Shown piece after piece: positions 1-7,745 of a stretch of 64,000 nt of DNA. The notes beneath the pieces were generated by a model. That model ran no database searches and was not told the origin of the DNA. It was given only the letters and a program-made list of their open reading frames with translations. The stretch's first letter is position 1; every line of letters begins with the position of its first letter. Source of the DNA: Streptomyces finlayi (lineage in GTDB: Bacteria > Actinomycetota > Actinomycetes > Streptomycetales > Streptomycetaceae); contig NZ_CP045702.1 in NCBI RefSeq assembly GCF_014216315.1, positions 868,001-932,000 of the forward strand. Direction: 5' to 3'. The position numbers and the translations under genes are program-made.

Positions 1-724
1 AGTGCTCGCCGTACCGTGCGACGAGGTCGGCGACGTGGTTGCCGACCATTCCGCCGAACCAGCGGCACTGCTCGCGTGCGTGGTCCAGGTCGTCGCTCAC
101 ATAGGCGGGGGCCGCCACGCAGACGGTGATGGAGTCCGGGTCCCGGCCGGCCTCGGCCGCCGACTGGCGTACCGCCTTGACCATCCACTCGGTGAGGTAC
201 GGGTCGGCGAGCTGGAGGATGAACCCGTCGGCCTTCTGGCCGGCCAGCGCGAGGGCCTTGGGGCCGTACGCGCCCATCCAGACCGGCAGCCGTCCGTCCT
301 TCACCCAGGGGATCCGGACAGGCTGCCCGTCGACGAGGGCCTCACGCCCCTCGGCCAGGTCGCGGATGACGTCGATCGACTCGCCCAGGCGGGCCAGGGT
401 GTTGGGTCTGCGTCCGGCGACCCGCATCGCGGAGTCACCGCGTCCGATGCCGCACACGGTCCGGTTGCCGTACATCTCGTTGAGGGTGGCGAAGGTGGAG
501 GCGGTGACCTCCCACGTGCGGGTGGAGGGGTTGGTGACCATCGGGCCGACGATCAGCCGCTCGGTGTGTTCCAGGATCCGGCTGTAGATGACGAAGGGTT
601 CCTGCCAGAGCACCGTCGAGTCGAAGGTCCAGCCGTAGCGGAAGCCGTTGCGTTCCGCGCGGCGCATGAGTCCGATGACGGCCGATGCGGGCGGGTCCGT
701 CTGGAGGACGAGTCCGAAGTCCAT
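1..724 (-). CDS. LLM-class (F420/FMN-dependent) oxidoreductase, 3' end beyond window
   Basis: The reading frame starts at ATG 724 and stays open to the window edge, giving about 241 visible residues. It begins MDFGLVLQTDPP and has the luciferase-like TIM-barrel pattern, including GRGDSAMRVAGRRP and VWMGAYGPKALALAGQKADGF. This resembles the TIGR03842-type LLM oxidoreductases that often accompany dihydropyrimidinase genes. It lies 11 bases downstream of the dihydropyrimidinase stop on the same strand, so co-transcription is likely. From context it could reduce a pyrimidine ring or act on a related cyclic amide; that substrate assignment is inference. The C-terminus is missing only because the window ends. 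Confidence 0.85.
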   Translation of the reverse strand, partial: MDFGLVLQTDPPASAVIGLMRRAERNGFRYGWTFDSTVLWQEPFVIYSRILEHTERLIVGPMVTNPSTRTWEVTASTFATLNEMYGNRTVCGIGRGDSAMRVAGRRPNTLARLGESIDVIRDLAEGREALVDGQPVRIPWVKDGRLPVWMGAYGPKALALAGQKADGFILQLADPYLTEWMVKAVRQSAAEAGRDPDSITVCVAAPAYVSDDLDHAREQCRWFGGMVGNHVADLVARYGEH

Positions 725-735
725 GACAGGTGCTC

Positions 736-2136
736 CTAGTCCAGGTACTGACACGTGGCGCGGGGGGTGTACATACCGTGCCCGGCGTGGCCGGTGAACG
801 TCCGCCCCTCGATGACGGGTTCGCCGCGCGAGAGCACGGTCTCCACCTGACCGGTGAGCTGCCTTCCCTCGTACGCCGAGTAGTCGACGTTCATGTGGTG
901 GGTCTCGGCGGAGATGGTCTGCGTGGCGTGCGGGTCGTAGATGACGATGTCCGCGTCGGCGCCCGGGGCGATGGTGCCCTTCTTCGGGTAGAGGCCGAAC
1001 ATCCGGGCCGGTGAGGCGCAGGCGATCTCGATCCAGCGGCGCCGGGTGAGGTGGCCGTCCACGACCGCCTGGTGCAGGAGGTCCATCCGGTTCTCCACGC
1101 CGGGCATGCCGTTGGGGATCCTGGAGAAGTCGCCGCGGCCCATCTCCTTCTGGCCGGAGAAGCAGAACGGGCAGTGGTCGGTGGAGACGACCTGGAGTTC
1201 GTTGTTCCTGAGACCGCGCCAGAGTGCCGCCTGGTGTTCCCTGGGCCGCAGCGGGGTCGAGCAGACGTACTTGGCTCCCTCGAAACCGGGCTCTGCGAGG
1301 TTGTCCGTGGAGAGGAACAGATACTGCGGGCAGGTCTCGCCGAAGACCGGGAGCCCCTTGTGGCGCGCGGCGGCGATCTCGGCGACGGCCTCGTCGGCGG
1401 AGACGTGGACGACGTACAGCGGCGCTCCCGCGACCCGGGCGAGCTGGATGGCCCGGTGCGTCGCCTCGGCCTCCAGCGCGACCTTGCGTACGTCTCCGTG
1501 GTAGCGCGGATCGGTGCGGCCCTCGGCCAGCGCCTGTGCGACGAGGACGTCGATCGCGATGCCGTTCTCGGCGTGCATCATGATCAGGCCGCCGTTGTTC
1601 TCGGCCCGTTGCATGGCGCGCAGGATCTGACCGTCGTCGCTGTAGAAGACGCCGGGGTAGGCCATGAACAGCTTGAACGAGGTGATGCCCTCCGATACGA
1701 GAAGGTCCATCTCCATGAGCGAGGACTCGTTCACATCGGCCAGGATCATGTGGAAGGCGTAGTCGATGGCGCAGTTGCCGTCGGCCTTCGCGTACCAGGC
1801 GTCGAGCCCGCCGCGCAGGCTGCCGCCCACGCTCTGGACGGCGAAGTCGATGATCGTGGTGGTGCCGCCCCAGGCCGCGGCCCGGGTGCCGGTCTCGAAG
1901 GTGTCCGCGGCGAACGTGCCGCCGAACGGCATCTCCATGTGCGTGTGCGCGTCGACCCCGCCCGGGATGACGTACTTCCCGGTGGCGTCGATCGTCCTGT
2001 CCGCGGTCCAGCTGTCGGCGGCTTCGGTGCCGTGGGCGGCGAGAGCGGCGACGCGCCCGCCCTCGATGAGCACGTCGGCGTGGATTTCGTCGGACGCGGT
2101 GATGACGAGGCCGCCGTGAATGACGGTGCGGCTCAT
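736..2136 (-). CDS. hydA: Dihydropyrimidinase / D-hydantoinase
   Basis: This 466-residue amidohydrolase opens the dihydrouracil or hydantoin ring to an N-carbamoyl amino acid. The metal-binding HTH motif is at residues 64-66 (VDAHTHMEMP). The lysine that is normally carboxylated to bridge the two metals is near residue 155 (ITSFKLFMAYPG), and the late STDHCPF motif supplies the catalytic Asp. I chose ATG 2136 because a strong GAGGAGGGG ribosome site lies just upstream. The open frame continues further 5' but without recognisable homology. Next come the LLM oxidoreductase downstream, and an aminotransferase and a beta-ureidopropionase upstream, which together make a reductive pyrimidine catabolism set. 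Its promoter carries a palindromic operator at 2164-2179. Confidence 0.93.
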   Translation of the reverse strand: MSRTVIHGGLVITASDEIHADVLIEGGRVAALAAHGTEAADSWTADRTIDATGKYVIPGGVDAHTHMEMPFGGTFAADTFETGTRAAAWGGTTTIIDFAVQSVGGSLRGGLDAWYAKADGNCAIDYAFHMILADVNESSLMEMDLLVSEGITSFKLFMAYPGVFYSDDGQILRAMQRAENNGGLIMMHAENGIAIDVLVAQALAEGRTDPRYHGDVRKVALEAEATHRAIQLARVAGAPLYVVHVSADEAVAEIAAARHKGLPVFGETCPQYLFLSTDNLAEPGFEGAKYVCSTPLRPREHQAALWRGLRNNELQVVSTDHCPFCFSGQKEMGRGDFSRIPNGMPGVENRMDLLHQAVVDGHLTRRRWIEIACASPARMFGLYPKKGTIAPGADADIVIYDPHATQTISAETHHMNVDYSAYEGRQLTGQVETVLSRGEPVIEGRTFTGHAGHGMYTPRATCQYLD

Positions 2137-2163
2137 GTACCCCTCCTCGCGGTGGCGGAATGG

Positions 2164-2179
2164 GTCTACGCACGTAGAC
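2164..2179. promoter_or_regulatory. Palindromic operator upstream of dihydropyrimidinase
   Basis: GTCTACG-CA-CGTAGAC is a perfect inverted repeat with a 2-base spacer, 27 bases upstream of the hydA start. The 14-base core TCTACG-N2-CGTAGA recurs at 4799-4812, in the promoter of the beta-ureidopropionase gene, at the same distance (17 bases) from the -10 box. Its position downstream of the -10 element suggests a repressor site. The regulator is not in the window. Confidence 0.75.
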
Positions 2180-2195
2180 AAGGTGCGTGGTGAAG

Positions 2196-2225
2196 AACGT
2201 AGAAGTGGGTTACCCACTGTGGCAA
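2196..2225 (-). promoter_or_regulatory. Promoter of hydA (-35 TTGCCA, -10 TACGTT)
   Basis: Reading the minus strand, TTGCCA (2225-2220) and TACGTT (2201-2196) are separated by 18 bases. The second promoter at 4830-4858 has TTGCCC and TACGTT with 17 bases between. A small palindrome, CCAC-T-GTGG (2214-2222), overlaps the -35 box, and its counterpart CCCAC-A-GTGGG is found at the other promoter. Conservation between the two promoters is the main support. Confidence 0.6.
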
Positions 2226-2339
2226 TACCGCTGCCGCCAACCGGTGAAGACGTTTCCGTTTCCCGTACGGCGCACCCCACCGGCCCAACGCGCCGCGTCG
2301 TACACATCGGGCCGGCCGGGACCGGCGGACACCGCTCCC

Positions 2340-2580
2340 ATGAGGATTCATCCGAGCAGCGTCTTCGTCGACGACCAGGCCGAGGCCCTTCGCTTGTGCA
2401 CCGACATGCTGGGCTTCGTGAAGAAGCACGACGTCCCCGTGGGTCGTGCACGGCGAGTTCACCCGCCTGCGGAAGCTCGGGGTGCGCTTCACCCAGGAGC
2501 CGCGGAAGATGGGGCCCGTCACCACCGCGGTCCTGGACGACACCTGCGGAAACCTGATCCAGCTCGTGCACGGCGCGTAG
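2340..2580 (+). pseudogene. VOC/glyoxalase-family remnant
   Basis: ATG 2340 opens a frame reading MRIHPSSVFVDDQAEALRLC...FVKKHDVPVG, the usual N-terminus of small VOC (glyoxalase/bleomycin-resistance fold) proteins. A different frame then gives GEFTRLRKLGVRFTQEP...DDTCGNLIQLVHGA and a stop at 2578-2580, the usual C-terminus. The total length of 241 bases is not a multiple of three, and roughly 50 central residues of the normal 120-130 residue family are absent. An internal deletion plus a frameshift explains this. It is almost certainly non-functional. Confidence 0.75.
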
Positions 2581-2632
2581 GGAGCGGGCACCCGTTCCGG
2601 GTCTCGCGCCCGGCCCCGGCTGCACGCCGGAC

Positions 2633-3916
2633 CTACTCGGCCGCGCGCAGGGCTTCGCCGAGGATCGCCGCTCCCTCCTCGGCCTCGGCGACGGTCAGGG
2701 ACAGCGGTGGGGCGATTCGCAGGACGCTGGTGCTGTGCCCGCCGCCCTTGCCGAGGAGCAGTCCGCGCTCCCTGGCCGCTTCGAGGACCGCGGCGGCGGT
2801 CTCCGGGTTCGCCTCGTCGGTGCCCGGCTTCACCAGTTCGATGCCGATCATGAGGCCACGGCCACGCACTTCGCGTACGCACGCGGAGCCCGCGACGACC
2901 GCACGCAGCCGCTCGATGAGCAGTCCCCCGACGCGTCGCGCGTTGCCCGGGAGGTCGTGTTCCAGGAGGTACGAGAGGTTGGCGAGCCCGGCCGCCATGG
3001 TGACCGGGGAGCCGCCGAACGTCGAGATGGAGTTGGCGTCCAGGCAGTTCATGACCTCGGCGCGGGCGACGACACCGCCGATCGACATGCCGTTGCCGAT
3101 GCCCTTGGCGAAGGTGAGGATGTCCGGCGGCCCGTGCTCGGCGTGTGCCTGCCACCCCCAGAAGTGGTCGCCCGTCCTCCCCCAGCCCGTCTGCACCTCG
3201 TCCGAGATCCAGAGGATGCCGTGCCGGTCGAGGACCTGGCGGAACGCCGCGTACAGCCCGTCGGGGGGCGAGGTGAAGCCTCCGACGCCCTGGACGGGTT
3301 CGGCGATCAGCGCGGCGGCATCGCGGGTGTGCCCGAGGAGGTCCTCCAGGTCGGCGACGCACGCCTTGACGAACCGGTGGTCGCTCAGCTCCGCGTACGG
3401 TCCACGGGTGCGGACTCCGCCGTGGACGTACAGGGTCTGGAGCGGCGACAGGCTGGTGGGCGACCAGGCGCGGTTGCCGGTGACGGACACGGCGGAGAAG
3501 GACCGGCCGTGGTAGCTGTTGCGCATCGCGAGGATCTGGTTGGACCTGCGGTACGTCGTCGCCAGCAGCAGCGCGGTGTCGTTGGCCTCGGTGCCGGACG
3601 TGGTGAAGAAGACCCGGGCGTCGGGGATGCCGGAGAGCGTGGCGACGCGCTCGGCGAGTTCCACCATCGGGCGGTTGAGGTAGAGCGTCGAGGAGTGGAT
3701 GATCCGCCCGGCCTGCTCGGCGACCGCCTTCGTCACCTCGGGCAGGGCGTGCGCGGTCATGGTGGTGAGGATGCCGCCGAAGAAGTCGAGGTAGCGGTTG
3801 CCGTCCGCGTCCCAGACGTGCCGGCCCTCCCCGTGGGTGAGTTCCAGGGGATCGCGGTAGTAGAGCGCCAGCCAGTCCGGGCTGACCGCGAGATGGCGCC
3901 CGTGCAGTGCGGTCAC
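2633..3916 (-). CDS. Class III (omega) aminotransferase, probable beta-alanine aminotransferase
   Basis: This 427-residue PLP enzyme has the class III landmarks: TTSGTEANDTALL near 105-117, ISDEVQTGWGR with the cofactor Asp near 239, and the Schiff-base lysine at about residue 271 in LTFAKGIGNGM. The start is GTG 3916, which overlaps the stop of the upstream beta-ureidopropionase gene by four bases (GTGA), so the two are translationally coupled. In the cluster it would transaminate beta-alanine or 3-aminoisobutyrate released from uracil or thymine. The AGXT2-like sequence fits, but amino-donor specificity cannot be read from sequence. Confidence 0.9.
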   Translation of the reverse strand: MTALHGRHLAVSPDWLALYYRDPLELTHGEGRHVWDADGNRYLDFFGGILTTMTAHALPEVTKAVAEQAGRIIHSSTLYLNRPMVELAERVATLSGIPDARVFFTTSGTEANDTALLLATTYRRSNQILAMRNSYHGRSFSAVSVTGNRAWSPTSLSPLQTLYVHGGVRTRGPYAELSDHRFVKACVADLEDLLGHTRDAAALIAEPVQGVGGFTSPPDGLYAAFRQVLDRHGILWISDEVQTGWGRTGDHFWGWQAHAEHGPPDILTFAKGIGNGMSIGGVVARAEVMNCLDANSISTFGGSPVTMAAGLANLSYLLEHDLPGNARRVGGLLIERLRAVVAGSACVREVRGRGLMIGIELVKPGTDEANPETAAAVLEAARERGLLLGKGGGHSTSVLRIAPPLSLTVAEAEEGAAILGEALRAAE

Positions 3917-4755
3917 GGCTCGACCAGCCCCTTGTACGCGTCGGGACGGCGGTCCCGGAAGAACGCCCACTGCTGCCGTACCTCCTCGATCATCCCGAAG
4001 TCGAGGTCGCGGACGACGAGTTCCTCCTCCTTGTCGCTCGCGACCTCCCCGACGAACTGGCCGCGCGGGTCGACGAAGTAGCTGGTGCCGTAGAAGTCGT
4101 TGTCGCCGTACTCCTCCTGCCCGACCCGGTTGATCGCGGCGACGAAGTACTCGTTCGCGACGGCGGACGCGGGCTGTTCCAGCTGCCACAGATGGCTGGA
4201 GAGGCCGCGCGAGGTGGCGGACGGGTTGTAGACCAGCTGGGCCCCGTTCAGACCGAGTTGGCGCCAGCCTTCGGGGAAGTGGCGGTCGTAGCAGATGTAG
4301 ACGCCGACCTTGCCGACTGCGGTGTCGAACACCGGCCAGCCGGCGTTCCCGGGCTTGAAGTAGTACTTCTCCCAGAATCCCTTGACCTGCGGGATGTGGT
4401 GCTTGCGGTACTTGCCGAGATACGTGCCGTCGGCATCGATCACGGCGGCGGTGTTGTAGTAGAAGCCGGACTGCTCGATCTCGAAGACCGGCACGACGAC
4501 CACCATGCCGGTCTCCCGGGCCAGGTCCCGCATGCGGCGGACGGTGGGCCCGTCCGGGACCGCCTCGGCCCAGCGGTAGTGCTCCGGTTCCTGCACCTGG
4601 CAGAAGTAGGGGGCGTTGAACACCTCCTGGAAGCCGATGATCTTCGCCCCCTGCCGGGCGGCCTCGCGCGCGTGCTGCTCGTGCTTGGCGATCATGGATT
4701 CGGTGTCGCCTGTCCAGGTCGCCTGGACGAGTGCGGCGCGTACGACGTGGGACAT
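3913..4755 (-). CDS. Beta-ureidopropionase (nitrilase-superfamily amidohydrolase)
   Basis: This 280-residue carbon-nitrogen hydrolase should convert N-carbamoyl-beta-alanine to beta-alanine, CO2 and ammonia. The nitrilase triad is visible as Glu44 (GFQEVFNAPY), Lys118 (KYRKHHIPQ) and Cys155 (YICYDRHFPEGWR). The long stretch VKGFWEKYYFKPGN is typical of the ureidopropionase/carbamoylputrescine hydrolase branch. ATG 4755 is preceded by AAGGAG. It is first in the operon with the aminotransferase. The promoter region (4799-4858) copies that of dihydropyrimidinase, so the two transcription units are probably co-regulated. N-carbamoylputrescine amidase is the main alternative; context argues against it. 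Confidence 0.88.
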   Translation of the reverse strand: MSHVVRAALVQATWTGDTESMIAKHEQHAREAARQGAKIIGFQEVFNAPYFCQVQEPEHYRWAEAVPDGPTVRRMRDLARETGMVVVVPVFEIEQSGFYYNTAAVIDADGTYLGKYRKHHIPQVKGFWEKYYFKPGNAGWPVFDTAVGKVGVYICYDRHFPEGWRQLGLNGAQLVYNPSATSRGLSSHLWQLEQPASAVANEYFVAAINRVGQEEYGDNDFYGTSYFVDPRGQFVGEVASDKEEELVVRDLDFGMIEEVRQQWAFFRDRRPDAYKGLVEP

Positions 4756-4798
4756 GAGCTGCTCCTTCGACGCGGCGTCAGAGAGCCTCTACGTGGTT

Positions 4799-4812
4799 TC
4801 TACGCCCGTAGA
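4799..4812. promoter_or_regulatory. Palindromic operator upstream of beta-ureidopropionase
   Basis: TCTACG-CC-CGTAGA is an inverted repeat identical in both arms to the site at 2165-2178. It lies 43 bases upstream of the ATG and 17 bases downstream of the -10 box, the same geometry as at hydA. A shared regulator is inferred. Confidence 0.75.
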
Positions 4813-4829
4813 CACAGTGCGTACGGGAG

Positions 4830-4858
4830 AACGTAAGCCCCGTCCCACAGTGGGGCAA
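4830..4858 (-). promoter_or_regulatory. Promoter of the beta-ureidopropionase/aminotransferase operon
   Basis: On the minus strand TTGCCC (4858-4853), a 17-base spacer and TACGTT (4835-4830) match the hydA promoter. CCCAC-A-GTGGG (4844-4854) overlaps the -35 region and corresponds to CCAC-T-GTGG at hydA. Confidence 0.6.
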
Positions 4859-5001
4859 GACCATCGCCGTGAACCGGCTGAGTCGATCATGTTTCGCACC
4901 CGGGCGGTCCACTCCTTGCGGGGACGGTCCTGCCCGGTCACTTGCGTTCAAGTGCGCTCGAACTCGTAGCCTCCGGTACACGACCACCGAAGGGAACCCC
5001 C

Positions 5002-6048
5002 GTGCGTTACACACTGTTCGGCAGGACCGGCCTCCGCGTCAGCGAGCTCGCACTGGGCGCCATGACGCTCGGCAGCCACGAGAAGGACCCCCGGGCCGTC
5101 ACCGCGACGAGTGGGCGCATCATCGACGCGTATGTGGAGGCGGGCGGCAACTTCGTCGATACGGCCGACGTCTACGGCACGTCCGAGGTGGTCCTCGGCG
5201 AGGTGCTCGGGCCGCGCCGCGAGAGCCTCGTGCTGGCCAGCAAGTACACCTGCGCCACCGCCAAGGGCAATATGAACGCGGCGGGCAACCACCGCGGGAA
5301 CCTCGTACGGTCCGTGGAGTCGAGCCTCACCCGGCTGAACACCGACCGGCTCGACGTCCTGTGGGTACACGCCCGCGACAACTTCACCCCGGTCGAGGAG
5401 GTCATGCGGGCCCTCGACGACCTCGTCAGGGCCGGGAAGGTGCTCTACGTCGGCGTCTCCGACTGGCCCGCGTGGGAGATCGCCCAGGCGTGCACGCTGG
5501 CCGAACTGCGCGGCTGGACCGCGTTCGCCGGATCGCAGCTGCGCTACAGCCTGCTGGAGCGCACACCCGAACGAGAACTGCTGCCGCAGGCGCGCGCGTT
5601 CGACCAGACGGTGTTCGCGTGGAGCCCGCTCGCCCGGGGCCGGCTCACCGGCAAGGACCTGGCCGGCGGCCCGGAAGCGGCGGACAGCGGGTGGGACGCG
5701 ACCCGGCGCCAGGAGCACGCCACGATCAGCACCGTCGTGGACATCGCCCGGCAGGGCGGCTGGACCCCGGCGCAGGTGGCACTGGCCTGGCTGCGCGGGC
5801 GGCCGGGCAACATCGTCCCGATCATCGGCGCCTCCACGGAGAGCCAGCTCGCGGACAACCTGTCCTGCCTGGACGTCGAGCTCGACGCCGCAGCCGTGGC
5901 GCGCCTGGACGAGGTCAGCGCCGTACCGCTGGGGTTCCCGCACGACTTCCTGCGCGAGCCGGGTGTCGTGGAGACGGTGTACGGCGACCGCTGGGCGGAG
6001 ATCGACGACCGGCGCTCCACCTACCGGCGCACGACGGACGGGGCCTGA
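5002..6048 (+). CDS. Aldo/keto reductase
   Basis: This 348-residue NAD(P)H-dependent oxidoreductase has an aldo/keto reductase barrel. The catalytic tetrad is visible: Asp53 (FVDTADVYG), Tyr58, Lys81 (LASKYT) and His123 (LWVHARD). The C-terminal cofactor segment reads PIIGASTESQLADNL. GTG 5002 is chosen because GAAGGGAA lies upstream and the product begins VRYTLFGRTGLRVSELALGAMTLG, the normal family N-terminus; an ATG 60 bases earlier would add unrelated residues. It is transcribed away from the pyrimidine cluster, and its substrate is unknown. Confidence 0.9.
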   Translation: MRYTLFGRTGLRVSELALGAMTLGSHEKDPRAVTATSGRIIDAYVEAGGNFVDTADVYGTSEVVLGEVLGPRRESLVLASKYTCATAKGNMNAAGNHRGNLVRSVESSLTRLNTDRLDVLWVHARDNFTPVEEVMRALDDLVRAGKVLYVGVSDWPAWEIAQACTLAELRGWTAFAGSQLRYSLLERTPERELLPQARAFDQTVFAWSPLARGRLTGKDLAGGPEAADSGWDATRRQEHATISTVVDIARQGGWTPAQVALAWLRGRPGNIVPIIGASTESQLADNLSCLDVELDAAAVARLDEVSAVPLGFPHDFLREPGVVETVYGDRWAEIDDRRSTYRRTTDGA

Positions 6049-6054
6049 CACGGC

Positions 6055-6291
6055 GTGACTAAGGCCCCCTTCGCACCGGGCCCGGGAGGCGGTCCCACCC
6101 CTTCGGTGGCGGCGGTCGTGTCCGGGCCACCGGGCAAGGGTGAGACCACGCTCGCCCTGCACGCCGCCCGTGAGCCGACGGACCGCTTCCCCGGTGGGCA
6201 GCTGGTGCTGGGCCTGCGCGGTACGGAGGACGACCTGGCTCGGGGCCGGGCCGCGACAGCTCCTCGCCACGCCGGGGGGAAGGCCCTGTGA
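6055..6291 (+). pseudogene. Degenerate P-loop (NB-ARC/AfsR-like) ATPase fragment
   Basis: A 78-codon frame contains VVSGPPGKGETTLALHAAREPTDRFPGGQLVLGLRGTEDD. This resembles the start of the NB-ARC ATPase domain of SARP/LuxR-type Streptomyces regulators (GxxGxGKTxLAxHxA...DRFPDGQL). The Walker A lysine is replaced by glutamate, there is no effector or sensor domain, and the frame ends soon after. It is probably a leftover of a large regulator gene. Expression is unlikely. Confidence 0.5.
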
Positions 6292-6366
6292 CCTGGTGTG
6301 ATCGACGCTCCAGGTGAGCTCGGCGAATCCCGGGGCATAAGCGCCGTCAGACGATGGGAGGTTGCC

Positions 6367-7599
6367 ATGGATGGCAGAGACCTGGAACTTGGCGAGCTTC
6401 TGGCCGCCGCGGAGTCCGCGCCGCCAGGGGAGTCCGTCGGCGTGATCGCGCACGATCTGCGCAAGCGCTTCGGGGCGGAGCGCGTGTCGTTCCTGTTCGT
6501 GGATCTCATGGGCCACCGGCTGCTGCGCCTGACCGCGCCGGCCGAGGGGGACAGGGCGGACGCCGCCGAGCGGATCGACATGAAGGGCAGCGCGTACGAC
6601 ACGGTCCTGCGCACCCAGCGCCAGCACATCGAACCGGACGGCCAGGGCGGACGTCGCGTGATCTCGCCCGTGAGCAACCGCGGCGACCGCATCGGCGTAC
6701 TGGAGGTCACACTCCAGTACGCCGATGACGCCGTGCTCGCACAGATCAGTGACGCGGCCCACGCGCTGGCCTACATCATCGTCACGGACCGCCGCTTCAC
6801 CGACCTGTACCACGCGGGCCGGCGCACCACTCGGACCAGCCTGGCCGCCGAGATCCAGCACCAGCTGCTCCCTTCGGCGTCCTGCTGCGAGGCACCGCAG
6901 TTCACCCTGGCCGCGGGTCTGATCCCCGCCGACGACATCGGCGGCGACACCTACGACTACACCCTCGACCAGGACACCCTGCACCTGTCCATCACCGACG
7001 CCATGGGCCACGACACCGACTCCGCCCTGCTGGCCACGCTGGTCACCAGTGCGCTGCGCGGCGCCCGCCGCGCGGGCTGCGACGCGCTCCGCCAGGCCCA
7101 TCGCGCTCACGAGGCCCTGCTGAGCCACAGTCGCGGGCTGGCCACCGGCCAACTGCTCTGCATCCAACTGGAGACGGGCACCTGCGAACTGGTCAACGCG
7201 GGGCACCCCTGGCCTTTGCGCCTGCGGGACGGTGCCGCCGAGGCCGAAGAGGTGCAGTTGGCCGTCAACCTGCCGTTCGGCGTCGCGGCGCCCACCTCCT
7301 ACCAGCTCCAGGAGCTTCAGTTGCACCCTGGCGACCGCTTGGTCCTGCTCACCGACGGCATGCAGGAGCGCGGAGCCGCAGCTGTCGATCTGCCCTCGCT
7401 CGTGACGGAGACCCGCACATCGCATCCCAGGGAGGCCGTCCGCACCCTGACCACAGCGGTACTGGATGCCTGCCGGGGCAACCTCAAGGACGACGCCACC
7501 GTCGTCATCCTGGACTGGCACCGCACCGAGGGGTTCGCTCCACCCGGCGCTCGCGGACGACAAAGACCTGCTCAGGCCGCGTCAGGCACAGCGGCCTGA
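6367..7599 (+). CDS. PP2C-type (SpoIIE) serine/threonine phosphatase with GAF-like sensor
   Basis: The protein has 410 residues. Residues about 20-150 look like a GAF-type sensory domain (GVIAHDLRKRFGAERVSFLFVD ... RIGVLEVTLQYADD). Residues about 165-385 are a SpoIIE/RsbU-type PPM phosphatase. Its metal-binding motifs are visible as DDIGGDTYDY, TDAMGHDTDSALLA, LVNAGHPWPL, LLTDGM and KDDATVVIL. Such proteins usually dephosphorylate anti-anti-sigma factors in stress or developmental signalling. ATG 6367 follows GGGAGG; upstream frame continuation is not conserved. No kinase or antagonist gene is adjacent. Confidence 0.88.
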   Translation: MDGRDLELGELLAAAESAPPGESVGVIAHDLRKRFGAERVSFLFVDLMGHRLLRLTAPAEGDRADAAERIDMKGSAYDTVLRTQRQHIEPDGQGGRRVISPVSNRGDRIGVLEVTLQYADDAVLAQISDAAHALAYIIVTDRRFTDLYHAGRRTTRTSLAAEIQHQLLPSASCCEAPQFTLAAGLIPADDIGGDTYDYTLDQDTLHLSITDAMGHDTDSALLATLVTSALRGARRAGCDALRQAHRAHEALLSHSRGLATGQLLCIQLETGTCELVNAGHPWPLRLRDGAAEAEEVQLAVNLPFGVAAPTSYQLQELQLHPGDRLVLLTDGMQERGAAAVDLPSLVTETRTSHPREAVRTLTTAVLDACRGNLKDDATVVILDWHRTEGFAPPGARGRQRPAQAASGTAA

Positions 7600-7745
7600 G
7601 CGTGGGGCCCGGCCCGGACCCCTGGACCGGATGATGCGGAGGGGGCGACGGCTGACGACCGTGCCGGAGGTCAGGCACCACCGTGTACGCGCTGACCGGG
7701 AGCGCCCCCGTAGAGACCGGCCCGTGCAGACAGTGAGCTGACAGC

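Noticed and set aside
4948..7563. 871-codon open frame on the minus strand
   Set aside because: It lies opposite the aldo/keto reductase and SpoIIE phosphatase genes, both of which carry full catalytic motifs.
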